Source: Vibrio coralliilyticus ATCC BAA-450
Lineage (GTDB): Bacteria; Pseudomonadota; Gammaproteobacteria; Enterobacterales; Vibrionaceae
Assembly: GCF_000176135.1 (NCBI RefSeq)
Contig: NZ_ACZN01000017.1
Span: forward strand, 744,001-808,000
DNA: 64,000 bases
Direction: 5' to 3'
The translations under genes were made by a program, and so were the position numbers. Each line of letters starts with the position of its first letter. Within the stretch, counting starts at the first letter, position 1. Under the pieces are notes generated by a model. The model did no database searches. It worked only from the letters and a program-made list of their open reading frames with translations, and was not told the DNA's origin. Below are positions 54,001-60,719 of this stretch, in pieces.

Positions 54001-54067
54001 TCGCCGAACTCTCAAGCGCAATCAGAGTTCGCAATCTTCCACTACGGAAACCCTAGAAAATGAATAA
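42074..54067 (+). CDS. irp1: PKS-NRPS Irp1 (HMWP1-like) with an extra Cy-A-PCP module
   Basis: The 3997 residues exceed Yersinia HMWP1 (3163). Domains: KS 10-430 (Cys182, His318, His357); AT about 520-870 (Ser626 in GHSVGE); eroded methyltransferase remnant about 890-1140; KR about 1310-1520 (TGAMGGIG from 1314, Tyr1453); ACP Ser1597; Cy about 1655-2095 (D1792/D1797/S1800); intact MT about 2160-2460 (LEVGAGT at 2292-2298); tandem PCPs Ser2533 and Ser2616; Cy about 2670-3095 (D2800/D2805/S2808); A about 3120-3605 with FTSGSTGQPKG; PCP Ser3663; TE with Ser3791 in GWSFGG. It extends with malonate, reduces the ketone, forms the last ring(s) and releases the siderophore. The AT lacks the usual HAFH motif (it reads CAAH). 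irp1 overlaps irp3 by 8 bp. Confidence 0.95.
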   Translation: MDNNHLYDNCDPIAVIGMACRFPKAPNIDAFWHNLTNGLSGQSFFSAQELQAAGVDANVCQREHFVPSGAVIDKPEYFDAALFGYSPAEATSIDPQQRLFLQNVWHALEHAGYAPTQAPSRTGVFGAVRTSTYPSFEAFDVTQVGQVKGLQALLGNDKDYLATRVAHKFNFTGPAFTVQTACSSSLVAAHLACESLRSGECDMAIAGGVAVSFPQISGYEYQPGMIFSPDGLCRPFDQQANGTFGGHGVGSVVLKRLDDAIEAGDNILAVLRGSAINNDGQDKVGFTAPSVNGQSQVLADALHLADVQPDEVEMIETHGTGTKLGDPIEVTAIKNAYSRSSGAPVCHLGSVKSGLGHLDTAAGIASLIKTVLSVSRKKIPMSLNIAQPNPELRLDGSGFDLATQTLDWRNSIRTAAVSSFGIGGTNCHMLVQSSPEQNNTFQPLTAENTDIPLLLSANSPKSLREIARRYSEHLEQHPNSADVAYSTLRSRSLDLPHRLAIINTTQAESALRAFAESGEASHQVRTGHVQSRTKLAWTFTGQGSQFAGMGETWYQTSEAFRHSIDLSQSYTKGKLEAPLTEIMFGSGTHLLSRTDGAQVAIVAFELALAAHWQSRGITPDVVLGHSVGEISACVIAGYLSHQQAIELVIERGQRMHQCTQNQDGAMLAAFAPFGQLNTIPSLAELDRAAHNGAAHWVYSGDIEKVEQASKELDAADIPYRQLEVPCAAHSRHLDSMLSSYANFTEHLTPTQGKISLISGVTGQVIRSMSELNADYWTRHVRESVQFQPAIEQALALDCHAFMEIGPKPHLTSIGRRETWTSASFWLHADDKNVLSELFTLGVDAPWKDVFDNVGRLCELPLYVFDEQRYWVDSHKDNKQQPLISPETVTTYPLEPLTLRCAIIKDFLKTCTKRDSFSLIEIIRGGRILPRHRHHIKALLDLLVTQGYYHKQDKQWVPSESILPSANVIAQHWLSDTGNQDLVSVQHSCTHLLALGQALPELMRQLDHAESLRKQLAPLLDDDSSAPVSPCHDAEVTWQNTHSSLIYQDWSTVAEHSDLRAAIHHQCSQFLPSGFKDSDLSVSSKYGLKDVSRVAINRLSKMWGQDVYDLRAQAPKGHWEWLARFEPQASKKDDPAELLPSPHNRYHWQASPVEANQQLNPITAEQVASAFNLRGTIHKTATDQGILALPSTSLSEAVTQLAQLLGNSPDNLWILTCGAMKVATNDITEPNATALLSLIRVARAEYPNKRFFVLDTPDSCAEEVAQALAHAPFSSAGDLAYRDNQYWAYQLEHAPTNGDSIPASWFNADGSHLVTGAMGGIGRLVIRWLASSGVKHVIAIGRNQHSDWSEFCAQMANFGCHIETHLVDLTVSGELANLLNQLTDRRVVAGAIHAAGNPHHGLIDQWDSLTAEQVIRVKTETFETLYHWLEARQAGYLIGFSSVATLGAPAQGLYAVANAFLDGFAQSHHADGHCRVMSLAWGAWDHIGMTRDAALVAKLSQEGMHTLSPAEGLWHLSQSLLMGSEHAFAMNISSNSAQFAKYFTMDSQGTTVSACAALAVETVATNSWLQDRVRYQLGLAENYLLEPQQDLMQLGMDSLQFLELNAAIQKQFNVKLTAEEAYQAMTIQGLEALIDTKSHDAVPQQSLPFVIEPDQQHLPFPLTPIQHAYWVGRESWVPYGGIACNVVFEWDLSHSQFDIQRLETAWNALIQRHDMLRMSVLPTGEQVILKDVPNYTFSTQNLSRLDDNAKTQALAETRQTMSQQVRPATQWPLFDVRISNLTEHQYRLHMNLDLLQFDVQSFKIMMDDLNRAYHGEDLPPLSLSFRDYVVHEQALKSQPDWQTSWNYWMELIPSIPKAPQLPLGNVADSYKPEFVTRKGSLPKAQWSNLKSHWQQAGITPSAGLLTLFSHILAKWSESLAFTLNMTFFNRQPFHQDVQDLIGDFTSVLLMDFDWSQDLNLKDQFSRTQETLWTRLSHSQVNGVEVMRELAKYRKAEKHMTEQEASLPMTPVVFTSMLGMSMDGMDIEKAMTHLLGDPVYVLSQTPQVWLDHQIMEVDGELKYHWYCMDGVIASDVLDEMFTLYGQWLCQMAEAPTEFERTNLVSKSKPASKSEPTSYAATLPEISSAVENEVTSAWSYLEHKALTGLWATLHQHQLFNKRNQLFSYSEILQTLRAAPKHHKLVQLWLDQLVREGLLHVYNGLYQWQGDEPVVPECELPQSDWCQRLSQYLDESLQAHHELLSDQKSALEILFKDNQITDALYRTNPSLRILNQSAANLISALGEEKGAPLKILEVGAGTAATSTAVLSNAARYIEHYRFTDVSHAFLNEARQSLAQYNQVDFGWLDINLDIEPEMQVTGGYDVIIAVNVLHDATDLPDTLERLKGILATNGHILLIEATDQFSPMQLATVGFIEGINAFTDFRQHTGSAMLNASDWQRVLGEQGFITECRFPDSEQSVLRQHLLLARTTQSKSPAEKPSAYPSYDENETQKVVVEPQATPIQDVLMSRIAQIWTLLLGQEVTPQTDFFQCGGDSLMATKMIVEINKQEIAHASLQQIFEQPTLEQFVQALDSTFAPQASNEPPEPNPEEQKVQQIWQALLSQDITSETDFFQCGGDSLMATKLVVQLQQAGFAAVTLQHIFEQPVFAQFCEHLFKPDAEATVNAPKANRDYPLTPLQNAYWLGESSLFSLGQGIAHFYAELEIKDLNRSKLVDAWNTLINHHDQLRGEIHEGHYCILQEVPHYEPHYVDLTQSAESDKAQYLTEARSRIAAQGVATDCWPLFDLSIVKTDQDTHLLHLVVDLVVADGRSLNLLFQQWQHLYDNPSVALDKPLMTIAQYLENKAEQSTNGSKQAARQYWNDRLPTMPDAPALPLADSRGDSLDQRVLTHRVSAQNWNLLQRQAFGHNVLPSMAMLTTFCLVLRRWSDTNHFSLNVLHSNRPANEPDLANLVGNLSTTSMLEVDISEEPALLALIQQVQQQMSDDLAHAEFDGQDVLTEKNRLNRNFSAGMPVVFNDTVSVGQQSSMTMGTLRDFGAQTPHVYLDAMLISSPCGGIDIKWTVQHDHLKSGVFEAMFHAYIKAVESLTSSNWHDVLTLSLSDNQWGHQPNTQPNLIEEPSGSRPQTLLEMIKQGTEAYPERIAIQQGELFLTYQDVWNAASVLAADIAAKDDDAPLVAIVMNKSWEQVVAVIGILMAGKAYLPIDADYPQARIHALLNQGQVTTVVAQQALTDALEPYRVLTPSISHTENNTFKPKALKPSDLAYVIFTSGSTGQPKGVMMDHQAVINTLVDVENRLTLNSDDKVLAISALNFDLSVFDLFSTLHCGACLVIPEVSPAKDPDALIQLAESAQVTIWNSVPAFAQLLADGLAAQSSVLPSLRHIMMSGDWIPVSLPEQLNTLAPNAKLLSLGGATEAAIWSIAYPIEGSHSDRTSIPYGQALTNQAFFVLDRELKPCPNWVSGELYIGGAGLSLGYWQDEAKTQAAFIIHPESGERLYKTGDLGRYQDDGNIEFLGRNDHQVKINGYRIELGEVEHTLRQCPNGGLKDRLQNVIVQPVAIEGVGARLVAYIVSTQHKSQDAAHLLDYTRNNLPTYMCPVQIVSLDAIPLTSNGKVDRKALPTPDVEINANSRPPMTETEEQIAKIWRDCLQQPSIPANQSFFDLGGNSLAAVRVISRINTQLASQLTAGHLQSHDTIERLASLIDHQTTDECSKPVLLNPANEAHPALFIVHPIGGHLLSYQPLAQRLEHVSLYGLAYPNTGSEHDELGVKQLAQHYLNQIQKIQPHGPYRLAGWSFGGIVAYEMAHQLIEKKLEVEECILIDSYKPTPRKEVMSDEEVRRHFYADVIGRFPQLTQAEAPDLSTDDTLCAHLSSAFGHITAIEDVTTDSVQRLLDVYRRNLSAMLSYVVPELTSVNTTLIAAGQNNHLDFMSYQDPDIARCPHHGWKDVCDLTVHELNGDHYTLLQEPNVSELANTLASLLRRTLKRNQSSQSSTTETLENE

Positions 54068-55145
54068 AACAAAAAAAGTCATCATTGTTGGCGCCAAATT
54101 TGGAGAGCTTTACCTCAATGCATTTATTGATCCCCCCGAACATCTGCAACTGGCAGGTCTGCTTTCAACGGGCAGCCCACGTTCACAGAGCCTTGCTAAA
54201 GCGTTCGGCGTGCCTTTATATCAGAACGTTTCTGATTTGCCACAAGACATCGATATTGCCTGCGTAGTCGTTCGAGCCTCCGTTATCGGAGGCAGCGGTA
54301 ACCTGATCGTAGAAGAACTGCTAGAACGTGGCATCAATGTCATTCAGGAACACCCAGTGTCAATTCAGGAGATGACGCGCCATCAACGTCAGGCTGCACA
54401 GCATCAGGCACACTATTGTGTCAATTCTTTCTATGCCGCCTCGGCGGCAGGACAAGCTTGGTTAGCCAGTGCCAATCATCTCAGACAAAGTACAGGCAAA
54501 AGCCCGAGCTACGGTAACATCACCACCAGCAGGCAGCTTTTGTACTCAACACTGGATTGGCTACTGCAAAGTTTTGGAGCTCAAGCAGAGGCGTTAACAC
54601 CTGAATTACTGAGCAAACAACCTCAGTTTGATGTAATTAATTTGCGTTCAAAATCCGGTCACTATTTATTGCAGTTGCAAAACTATCTGGATCCCCGCGA
54701 CCCTGACATGCATAGCCTGGCTATGCATCGAATGATGCTTGGCTGGGAGAATGGTTACCTTTCACTGGCAGACAGCTACGGCCCAGTCACCTGGACACCT
54801 GTACTCCATGCCAACAACCACCAAAACGATCATCTCAGCCTGTATCAGCGTGCAGGCACACCTGAAGGTGATTACCTTCAGGCTCCAGCGACCCAGATGC
54901 TCTACCAACAGAGTGCTTCACGACTCGATACATTCGAAACACTGGGGCCAAAGGGCGTAGAAAAAACGCTGAGCCTGTTCGCTCGTCAAATTGACGGGGA
55001 ACCCGATATCACTTCGTTGACTTTCACTCATCAACAAAATGTCGCTCGCCTATGGGAAGAGATCTTAACCTTATGTGGACCTGTTAGAGAGTGCTACTTA
55101 AAGCCAGCCGATACCATTCACTTCGCATCGGGAGGTGAAGCATGA
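54060..55145 (+). CDS. irp3: Thiazolinyl imide reductase (YbtU/PchG-like)
   Basis: The 361-residue protein starts KKVIIVGAKFGELYLNAF, a dinucleotide-binding motif, and continues like YbtU/Irp3, with the EHPVSIQEM and NSFYAASAAGQAWL segments of this Gfo/Idh-like group. It reduces one thiazoline ring to a thiazolidine with NADPH while the intermediate is bound to the synthase. The ATG overlaps the irp1 stop by 8 bp (ATGAATAA), so translation is coupled. The family length is usual (YbtU 366 aa). Confidence 0.9.
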   Translation: MNKTKKVIIVGAKFGELYLNAFIDPPEHLQLAGLLSTGSPRSQSLAKAFGVPLYQNVSDLPQDIDIACVVVRASVIGGSGNLIVEELLERGINVIQEHPVSIQEMTRHQRQAAQHQAHYCVNSFYAASAAGQAWLASANHLRQSTGKSPSYGNITTSRQLLYSTLDWLLQSFGAQAEALTPELLSKQPQFDVINLRSKSGHYLLQLQNYLDPRDPDMHSLAMHRMMLGWENGYLSLADSYGPVTWTPVLHANNHQNDHLSLYQRAGTPEGDYLQAPATQMLYQQSASRLDTFETLGPKGVEKTLSLFARQIDGEPDITSLTFTHQQNVARLWEEILTLCGPVRECYLKPADTIHFASGGEA

Positions 55146-55978
55146 CCACACCAGCCTTCAAAACCTTATGTCAGCGAGGAACGATTGTTGATGAATTATG
55201 GGTGCTCTGCCCCTTTGCTGGCGGCAGTCACAGCGCATTTAACAGTTGGGCCTCCTTGAAAGAAAACGACTTGCCCAATAATACGCAGGTCCTTCTGGCC
55301 ACCTACCCTGGCCGCGATCAACGGATGAAAGAACGCGCCCTCTCTAGCATCGGTGCGATCGCCTGTGATGTGTTTGATGCACTAATGGCACGTATGGCTT
55401 CGACACCACAAAGCCAAACGCCACGTTTGCGTATTTGTGGACACAGTATGGGCGCACAGGTTGCCTTTGAAGTGTGCAAACATTTCGAAGACCATTACGG
55501 CTCATCGACACCAGTATCACAGCTGGTTTTATCAGGTTGTCATGCCCCTCATCTCGAAAGCAGGCGCAAACTGAGCCACCTTAACGACCAAGACTTTGTC
55601 GAACAGTTGATAGAAATTGGCAGCGGCAGTCCTGTGCTTAAACAACACCCTGAACTGCTGGCACTCTTTTTACCTATGCTCAGGGCAGATTTCTCAGCCA
55701 CAGAAAACTATCTAACGACTCAGGGGAACGCACCTAAATTAGCGTACACCCCCTGCACTTTGTTGTTCGGTGAGCAAGATCCTGAGGCATGGTCTAGCGA
55801 AGTGACCGCTTGGCAAGACTGGCACACATACCCGGAAATGACTTCCGTATCGGGTCTTCCCGGTGATCATTTTTACATTACAGCTCAACCAACACAGTTT
55901 ATTCAGAGCGTGATTACGCATGCTCATGATGCCCCTCACGCATCTCATTACGAATTTGGAGAACATCATTATGGCTAA
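55142..55978 (+). CDS. irp4: Type II thioesterase (YbtT-like)
   Basis: The 278-residue alpha/beta hydrolase has the GHSMG elbow with Ser102, Asp in FGEQDPEAW and His in PGDHFYI. It also has LCPFAGGSHSAF and LLATYPGRDQRM, typical of stand-alone thioesterases that clear misacylated carrier domains. It matches YbtT/Irp4. The start overlaps the irp3 stop by 4 bp (ATGA) and the end overlaps irp9 by 8 bp. Confidence 0.9.
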   Translation: MTTPAFKTLCQRGTIVDELWVLCPFAGGSHSAFNSWASLKENDLPNNTQVLLATYPGRDQRMKERALSSIGAIACDVFDALMARMASTPQSQTPRLRICGHSMGAQVAFEVCKHFEDHYGSSTPVSQLVLSGCHAPHLESRRKLSHLNDQDFVEQLIEIGSGSPVLKQHPELLALFLPMLRADFSATENYLTTQGNAPKLAYTPCTLLFGEQDPEAWSSEVTAWQDWHTYPEMTSVSGLPGDHFYITAQPTQFIQSVITHAHDAPHASHYEFGEHHYG

Positions 55979-57371
55979 GCCTGCTATTACTCAATATCAC
56001 AACCACATCATTCCACATCAATGTAACCCTCTAGCCATAGCGACTGAGCTCAGTATCGCTGAGTTTTGCCATGATTATGTGGTGTATGAACACGACAAAG
56101 AATGGTCAATCGGTATCAATAAACTGATACAACTGACCGTCGATACACAAGGCAGGGTCACTGACTTTTCTGGTCACGTTCATCAGCCAGAACAAGACAT
56201 GATTTGTGACACCATTCATCAGGCTACCCAAGCCTTACCTTGGAAAGATTGGCGTGTATTTGGCCGAGTCGATTTCGAGTTCAGCCACTTTGCCCATCAT
56301 CTGGCTCAGAAAGAGGCAAATCGCACTCTGCTTGAGCTATTTGTTGCTCAACATGATATTCGGATTTCGAATGATCAACTCGCTGTACGCACAACCGATA
56401 ACTCAATATTACCTGAGATTCATGAAGCGATAGCACGAGCATCCACGCCTCTATCCCTACCCAAGCCAATGGCACCACTCACTCAAGCTGACATTCTCAA
56501 CCATCAGCAAATTCAGCACGACTATCAAACCATGGTCGCTTCAGCAGTCAGAGAAATCGTCGCGGACGACTATAAAAAAGTCATCTTGTCGCGCTCAGCC
56601 ACCCTGCCAGCAGCGATTGATATTCGTCGCAGCTTTGTCTCTGGACGTCGTAACAACACGCCAGCCCGATCTTTCATGCTGAAACTAGGTGAGCTTGAAG
56701 CCTTTGGGTTTTCACCTGAAACCGTATTGGAGGTCGATAATCTTGGTCATTTAAGCACTCAGCCTTTAGCAGGTACTCGATTCCTGCCGACCAATCCCGC
56801 GGAAGCACAGAGACTGAAACGAGAGCTGACGACGGATCCAAAAGAAATTGCAGAACACGCCACATCGGTTAAATTGGCCGTTGAGGAACTTGAACAGGTT
56901 TGCGATCGAAGCACAGTTAATGTCGCTGAGTTTATGGACGTATCTGAACGCGGCACGGTTCAGCATCTTGCTTCACGTGTGACTGGGCAACTGGCACAAG
57001 GAAAATCAGCATGGCATGCATTTAAAGTCCTGTTTCCGGCGATCACAGCATCGGGAATCCCAAAACGAGAAGCCATTGATGCCATCGCACGCTTTGAACC
57101 TAATGCGCGTGGCTTGTACAGCGGCAGTGTCTTAATTGCCGATCAGGATGGGTTCTTTGACGCCGCGTTGGTGCTACGTGCAGCTTACAAACGTCACTCC
57201 GTATCTATGCTACAGGCCGGAGCTGGAGTCATCAGCCTATCCACCCCAGATAGAGAGTGGGAAGAAACGTGCGAAAAAATGGCTTGTGTCCTCGACCACC
57301 TGATTTTTGAGGCACCAGAGGAAGACCAGCCTTCTCCGACAGCTCAGCGTAATGAAGAGGTGAAAGCATGA
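55971..57371 (+). CDS. irp9: Salicylate synthase (YbtS/Irp9-like)
   Basis: I placed the start at ATG 55971 (MAKPAITQY, preceded by TTGGAGAAC), because the in-frame extension to 55920 lies inside irp4 and has no ribosome site. The 466-residue protein is a chorismate-utilising MST enzyme: FMLKLGELEAFGFSPETVLEV, the LAGTRF-type segment, and FPAITASGIPKREAIDAI. It converts chorismate via isochorismate to salicylate, the starter of the siderophore. It is somewhat longer than Yersinia Irp9 (434 aa). The 8-bp overlap with irp4 (ATGGCTAA) couples translation. Confidence 0.92.
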   Translation: MAKPAITQYHNHIIPHQCNPLAIATELSIAEFCHDYVVYEHDKEWSIGINKLIQLTVDTQGRVTDFSGHVHQPEQDMICDTIHQATQALPWKDWRVFGRVDFEFSHFAHHLAQKEANRTLLELFVAQHDIRISNDQLAVRTTDNSILPEIHEAIARASTPLSLPKPMAPLTQADILNHQQIQHDYQTMVASAVREIVADDYKKVILSRSATLPAAIDIRRSFVSGRRNNTPARSFMLKLGELEAFGFSPETVLEVDNLGHLSTQPLAGTRFLPTNPAEAQRLKRELTTDPKEIAEHATSVKLAVEELEQVCDRSTVNVAEFMDVSERGTVQHLASRVTGQLAQGKSAWHAFKVLFPAITASGIPKREAIDAIARFEPNARGLYSGSVLIADQDGFFDAALVLRAAYKRHSVSMLQAGAGVISLSTPDREWEETCEKMACVLDHLIFEAPEEDQPSPTAQRNEEVKA

Positions 57372-58975
57372 CACTTCTCAAGGAAATGGAGCCTGTTATC
57401 CCTCATCGCTATGAAAAAAAGCAAGAGTACGAACAAGCTGGCCTCTGGGAACAAGTACCGCTATGGCAATTATTGTGGTCTCACTGCGCAGATACACGCA
57501 ACCAAGTCGCCGTCAGAGATGACAGTCGGTCTCTGACTTACGAGGAGTTAATCAGTGAGGCAGACCAAATCGCTCAAGGGTTAATATCTCAGGGCTGGGC
57601 AGTGGGTGATCGTATCGTGATGCAGCTGACCAACTCCTGTGAGTTCGCCGTCACGCTCTTCGGATTCCTGCGTGCGGGGCTCATTCCGGTCATGGCATTA
57701 CCCGCACATGGCCTAGCTGAAATAGAGCACTTCATGCGTGTCTCAAATGCTCAGGGTTATGTTGGAGAAGGTCAGATTGGCGAGCAAATCATGGCGAATC
57801 TCAACAAACAGACGGCTCTCAAACTCTACTTAGTGAATCAATTCTCACCAACTTGTGCTTTGCCTCGCTCAGCCGCTACCAACTTCGTCCCTGCGAAAAT
57901 TGATCCAGCAGAAACCGCTTTATTTTTGGTCTCCGGAGGCACAACCGGACTGCCTAAGTTGATTCCCAGAACTCATAACGACTACCTCTACAATATTCGC
58001 TGTTGTTGCAGCGCGAGTGAAGTGACAGAAAAAGAAATCTACTTAGCCGTTTTGCCTGCTGCTCATAATTTTACCCTAGGTTGCCCTGGGTTTTTAGGCA
58101 CCTTGTCAGCAGGCGGTGAAGTTATTTTTACCCAGTTGGCTAGCCCTGATCACTGCTTTGAACTTATCCAACAGTACGGTGTGACAGCAACAGCTCTTGT
58201 TCCCGCTCTGGCACAACTATGGACCGAGGCGACCCAATGGGAAGAAGCTGATTTGACCAGTCTCAGGCGTATCCAGGTGGGAGGTTCTAAGCTTGCGTAT
58301 AGCGACGCGATAGCAATGCAAAAAGTCTTTCCGGGAGTCTTGCAGCAAGTCTTTGGTATGGCGGAAGGCCTGATTGCCTGCACCCGTCTCAGCGACACAC
58401 CCGAGGTTGTTGCCTCAATGCAAGGTAAGCCTGTCAGCCAGTGGGACGAGGTACGTGTTGTTGACGCTGACGGCAAGGACGTTGAACTGGGAGAGGAGGG
58501 CGAACTGTTAACCCGAGGCCCTTACACACTCCGTGGCTACTATCGTGCTCCTGAACACAATGCCCGCTCATTTACGGAAGATGGTTTCTATTGCAGCGGG
58601 GATAAAGTACGCATGAATGACCAGCAATACCTCTCTGTCACAGGCCGCATCAAAGATATCGTTAATCGAGCAGGTGAGTGCATTGCTGCTGACGAAATCG
58701 AAGAGCAATTGCTGGCTCACCCTAAAATCGCTCAGGTTGCGGTTGTTGCAGTCCCTGATCCGCATCTAGGTGAGCGAATAGGAGTGGCAGCGGTAGGACG
58801 CGATGCGTCTTTGACACTGCAAGATTTGAGACAATTCCTACTTCAACAGAATCTAGCGACATTCAAGATGCCCGATGAATTGTTGTTGGTTTCGACACTG
58901 CCAAAAACAGCAGTAGGAAAAATTGATAAAAAAGCTATCCTGGGTCCATCAGGCACTCCTTGGCATCTAGGCTAA
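57368..58975 (+). CDS. irp5: Salicyl-AMP ligase (YbtE/DhbE-like)
   Basis: The 535-residue adenylating enzyme has FLVSGGTTGLPKLIPRTHNDY (P-loop-like A3 motif, about 195-215), FGMAEGLIACTRL (A5), YCSGDKVRMND (A7), TGRIKDIVNRAGECI (A8) and PKTAVGKIDKKAI (A10 with the catalytic Lys). It activates salicylate with ATP and transfers it to the aryl carrier domain of Irp2 (Ser39). The length matches YbtE (525) and EntE. It overlaps irp9 by 4 bp and ends the plus-strand operon before the terminator-like hairpin at 58986. Confidence 0.93.
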   Translation: MTLLKEMEPVIPHRYEKKQEYEQAGLWEQVPLWQLLWSHCADTRNQVAVRDDSRSLTYEELISEADQIAQGLISQGWAVGDRIVMQLTNSCEFAVTLFGFLRAGLIPVMALPAHGLAEIEHFMRVSNAQGYVGEGQIGEQIMANLNKQTALKLYLVNQFSPTCALPRSAATNFVPAKIDPAETALFLVSGGTTGLPKLIPRTHNDYLYNIRCCCSASEVTEKEIYLAVLPAAHNFTLGCPGFLGTLSAGGEVIFTQLASPDHCFELIQQYGVTATALVPALAQLWTEATQWEEADLTSLRRIQVGGSKLAYSDAIAMQKVFPGVLQQVFGMAEGLIACTRLSDTPEVVASMQGKPVSQWDEVRVVDADGKDVELGEEGELLTRGPYTLRGYYRAPEHNARSFTEDGFYCSGDKVRMNDQQYLSVTGRIKDIVNRAGECIAADEIEEQLLAHPKIAQVAVVAVPDPHLGERIGVAAVGRDASLTLQDLRQFLLQQNLATFKMPDELLLVSTLPKTAVGKIDKKAILGPSGTPWHLG

Positions 58976-58985
58976 TTCCATAAAA

Positions 58986-59009
58986 AAGCCTCGCTTTACA
59001 GCGAGGCTT
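58986..59009. terminator. Rho-independent terminator between irp5 and the ABC pair
   Basis: AAGCCTCGCT (58986-58995) pairs perfectly with AGCGAGGCTT (59000-59009) across a TTAC loop. The A-run just before it becomes a U-tract on the minus strand, so it best serves the ABC operon; it may also end the irp transcript, though the plus-strand T-tract is short. Confidence 0.85.
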
Positions 59010-59030
59010 ATGCTTTGAATTCCGGTGCGG

Positions 59031-60719
59031 CTAGGCGATTTGACCGGCTTGCCACAATTGTTGATAACCCCCTTTTTCAGCCATCAACGTGTCATGCGCT
59101 CCGTAATCGGTAATTTCACCATTATCTAAATAGTAAATCGTATCCGCGTCTTGAACGGTTTCTAACCGGTGAGCGACTGTAATAACGGTCTTTCCTTCAG
59201 ATAACCGAGCAATCGACTCTAACACCTCGTTTTGCGTAGTCTCGTCGAGAGCCGAGGTAATCTCGTCCAATAAGAGAATCGGCGCATCATGCAGCAGCGC
59301 ACGAGCAATTGAGACCCTCTGACGTTCTCCACCAGACAATTGGTTACCGTTTTCACCAATATGTGTATCAAGACCTTCAGGTAAACCCGCAACAAAGGCA
59401 GCCAGACCCGCAGCCTCAATAGCTTGTTGCAACTCCTCATTACTCGCTTCTGGTTTAGCAAGTAACAGGTTGTCACGCAAACTGCCACCGAGCAGTTGAA
59501 CATCTTGCGTGACATATGAAATCAGCTTATACCAGTGATGTGTTCCGATCTCATCAATACTGCGTCCGCCAATATTCACCGTTCCCGAAGAGGGGATATG
59601 GAAAGCGGCTATGGCATCCAGAAGACTGGATTTCCCCGCACCACTTGGGCCAACAAAAGCGACACGATGTCCTTCAGGGATAGTGACATTTACGCCACTC
59701 AGTATCCTTTGCTCATCAATGGAAAGGTGCATGTTATCAATCACGATGTCATGATGAATCGGCGCAACCCCTTTCGCTGTTTGTTGTGGCAATTGAGCGA
59801 GCGCCAGTAGGCGGTCGGCAGCATTAAGCATGTATCGTAATAAAGCAGCGTATACTGTCATACGGGTTAAAGGGCGAATACAAATCACACTGGCCACAAT
59901 CACGACTAAACATTCCGGCCATGTCAGCTGACTAGATTGTAGGAACATACTTGCGAGGCCAAGATTCAAAACCAGCGCAAGCTCCGTAATCAATGTGGCG
60001 ATAAGAACACCCATTCCCCCAGCCCACTCCAGACCAAGACCCGCGGCTCGTTGTTGCTCTATCTTTTCACACAGTGGTTCCGCCAGACGCTCACTTTGAG
60101 CAAATCCACGAAGCATTGGCAGACAATCGACATATTCCAGAAGTCGACTGGAGACTTCAGTATTCATGCTGTGCTGGTGCTTTGCCCGTTGACTGAATGT
60201 CCTTTCTGCGAGAGCTAACGCACCCAGCGCCAGAACAAACGTTCCCAAAGTCACAGCACCCAATACAGGATGAATGAAGCTAATCACCAGTAGCATCGCG
60301 AATGGCGCGACCCACGCCGAAATGAAATCCGCTAACAGATGACTGAATATATCTTCAAACTGCTTCAAATCTGCAGTCAGAAGTTTCATTTTTTCACCTA
60401 AACGTTTCCCTTTTAGTGCTGCAAGCGGTTGTCTTCGAATATCAGTCAACAACTGGCTTCTCAGCCCATGGGTGATTTCATAGGCGCCGAGAAACGTCTG
60501 CTTGGCACTCTGACCAACCCACCATTGGCCCGCCACCACCATCAGTGATATGACTCCTATCGTCATCCAAGAAACCAACTCGGGGACCAAAAGCCAAGCA
60601 AATAATGCCCCAAACACCAACAGAGGTAATGCCTCAACCACAAGCTTTCCGGCAAGTCCAATCCAGAACTGCCGCGCACTGATACCACTATGACGTATCA
60701 AGATCTGAATATTAGTCAT
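59031..60719 (-). CDS. ABC transporter, fused membrane and ATPase domains (YbtQ-like)
   Basis: From ATG 60719 the protein is 562 residues: six membrane helices in the first 310, then an ATPase domain with Walker A GPSGAGKSS, signature LSGGERQRV, Walker B ILLLDEIT and the H-loop VAHRLE. It forms a pair with the preceding gene, whose stop overlaps this start by 8 bp (ATGACTAA); the in-frame extension upstream lies inside that gene. The pair resembles YbtP/YbtQ, inner-membrane half-transporters of ferric yersiniabactin. Here it is convergent with the irp operon, not upstream as in Yersinia. No Fur box is seen before the pair. The direction of transport is not shown by the sequence. Confidence 0.85.
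   Translation of the reverse strand: MTNIQILIRHSGISARQFWIGLAGKLVVEALPLLVFGALFAWLLVPELVSWMTIGVISLMVVAGQWWVGQSAKQTFLGAYEITHGLRSQLLTDIRRQPLAALKGKRLGEKMKLLTADLKQFEDIFSHLLADFISAWVAPFAMLLVISFIHPVLGAVTLGTFVLALGALALAERTFSQRAKHQHSMNTEVSSRLLEYVDCLPMLRGFAQSERLAEPLCEKIEQQRAAGLGLEWAGGMGVLIATLITELALVLNLGLASMFLQSSQLTWPECLVVIVASVICIRPLTRMTVYAALLRYMLNAADRLLALAQLPQQTAKGVAPIHHDIVIDNMHLSIDEQRILSGVNVTIPEGHRVAFVGPSGAGKSSLLDAIAAFHIPSSGTVNIGGRSIDEIGTHHWYKLISYVTQDVQLLGGSLRDNLLLAKPEASNEELQQAIEAAGLAAFVAGLPEGLDTHIGENGNQLSGGERQRVSIARALLHDAPILLLDEITSALDETTQNEVLESIARLSEGKTVITVAHRLETVQDADTIYYLDNGEITDYGAHDTLMAEKGGYQQLWQAGQIA

Noticed and set aside
55920..55970. Longer start for irp9
   Set aside because: The extension overlaps irp4 coding sequence, has no ribosome site, and adds non-family residues; ATG 55971 is preferred.
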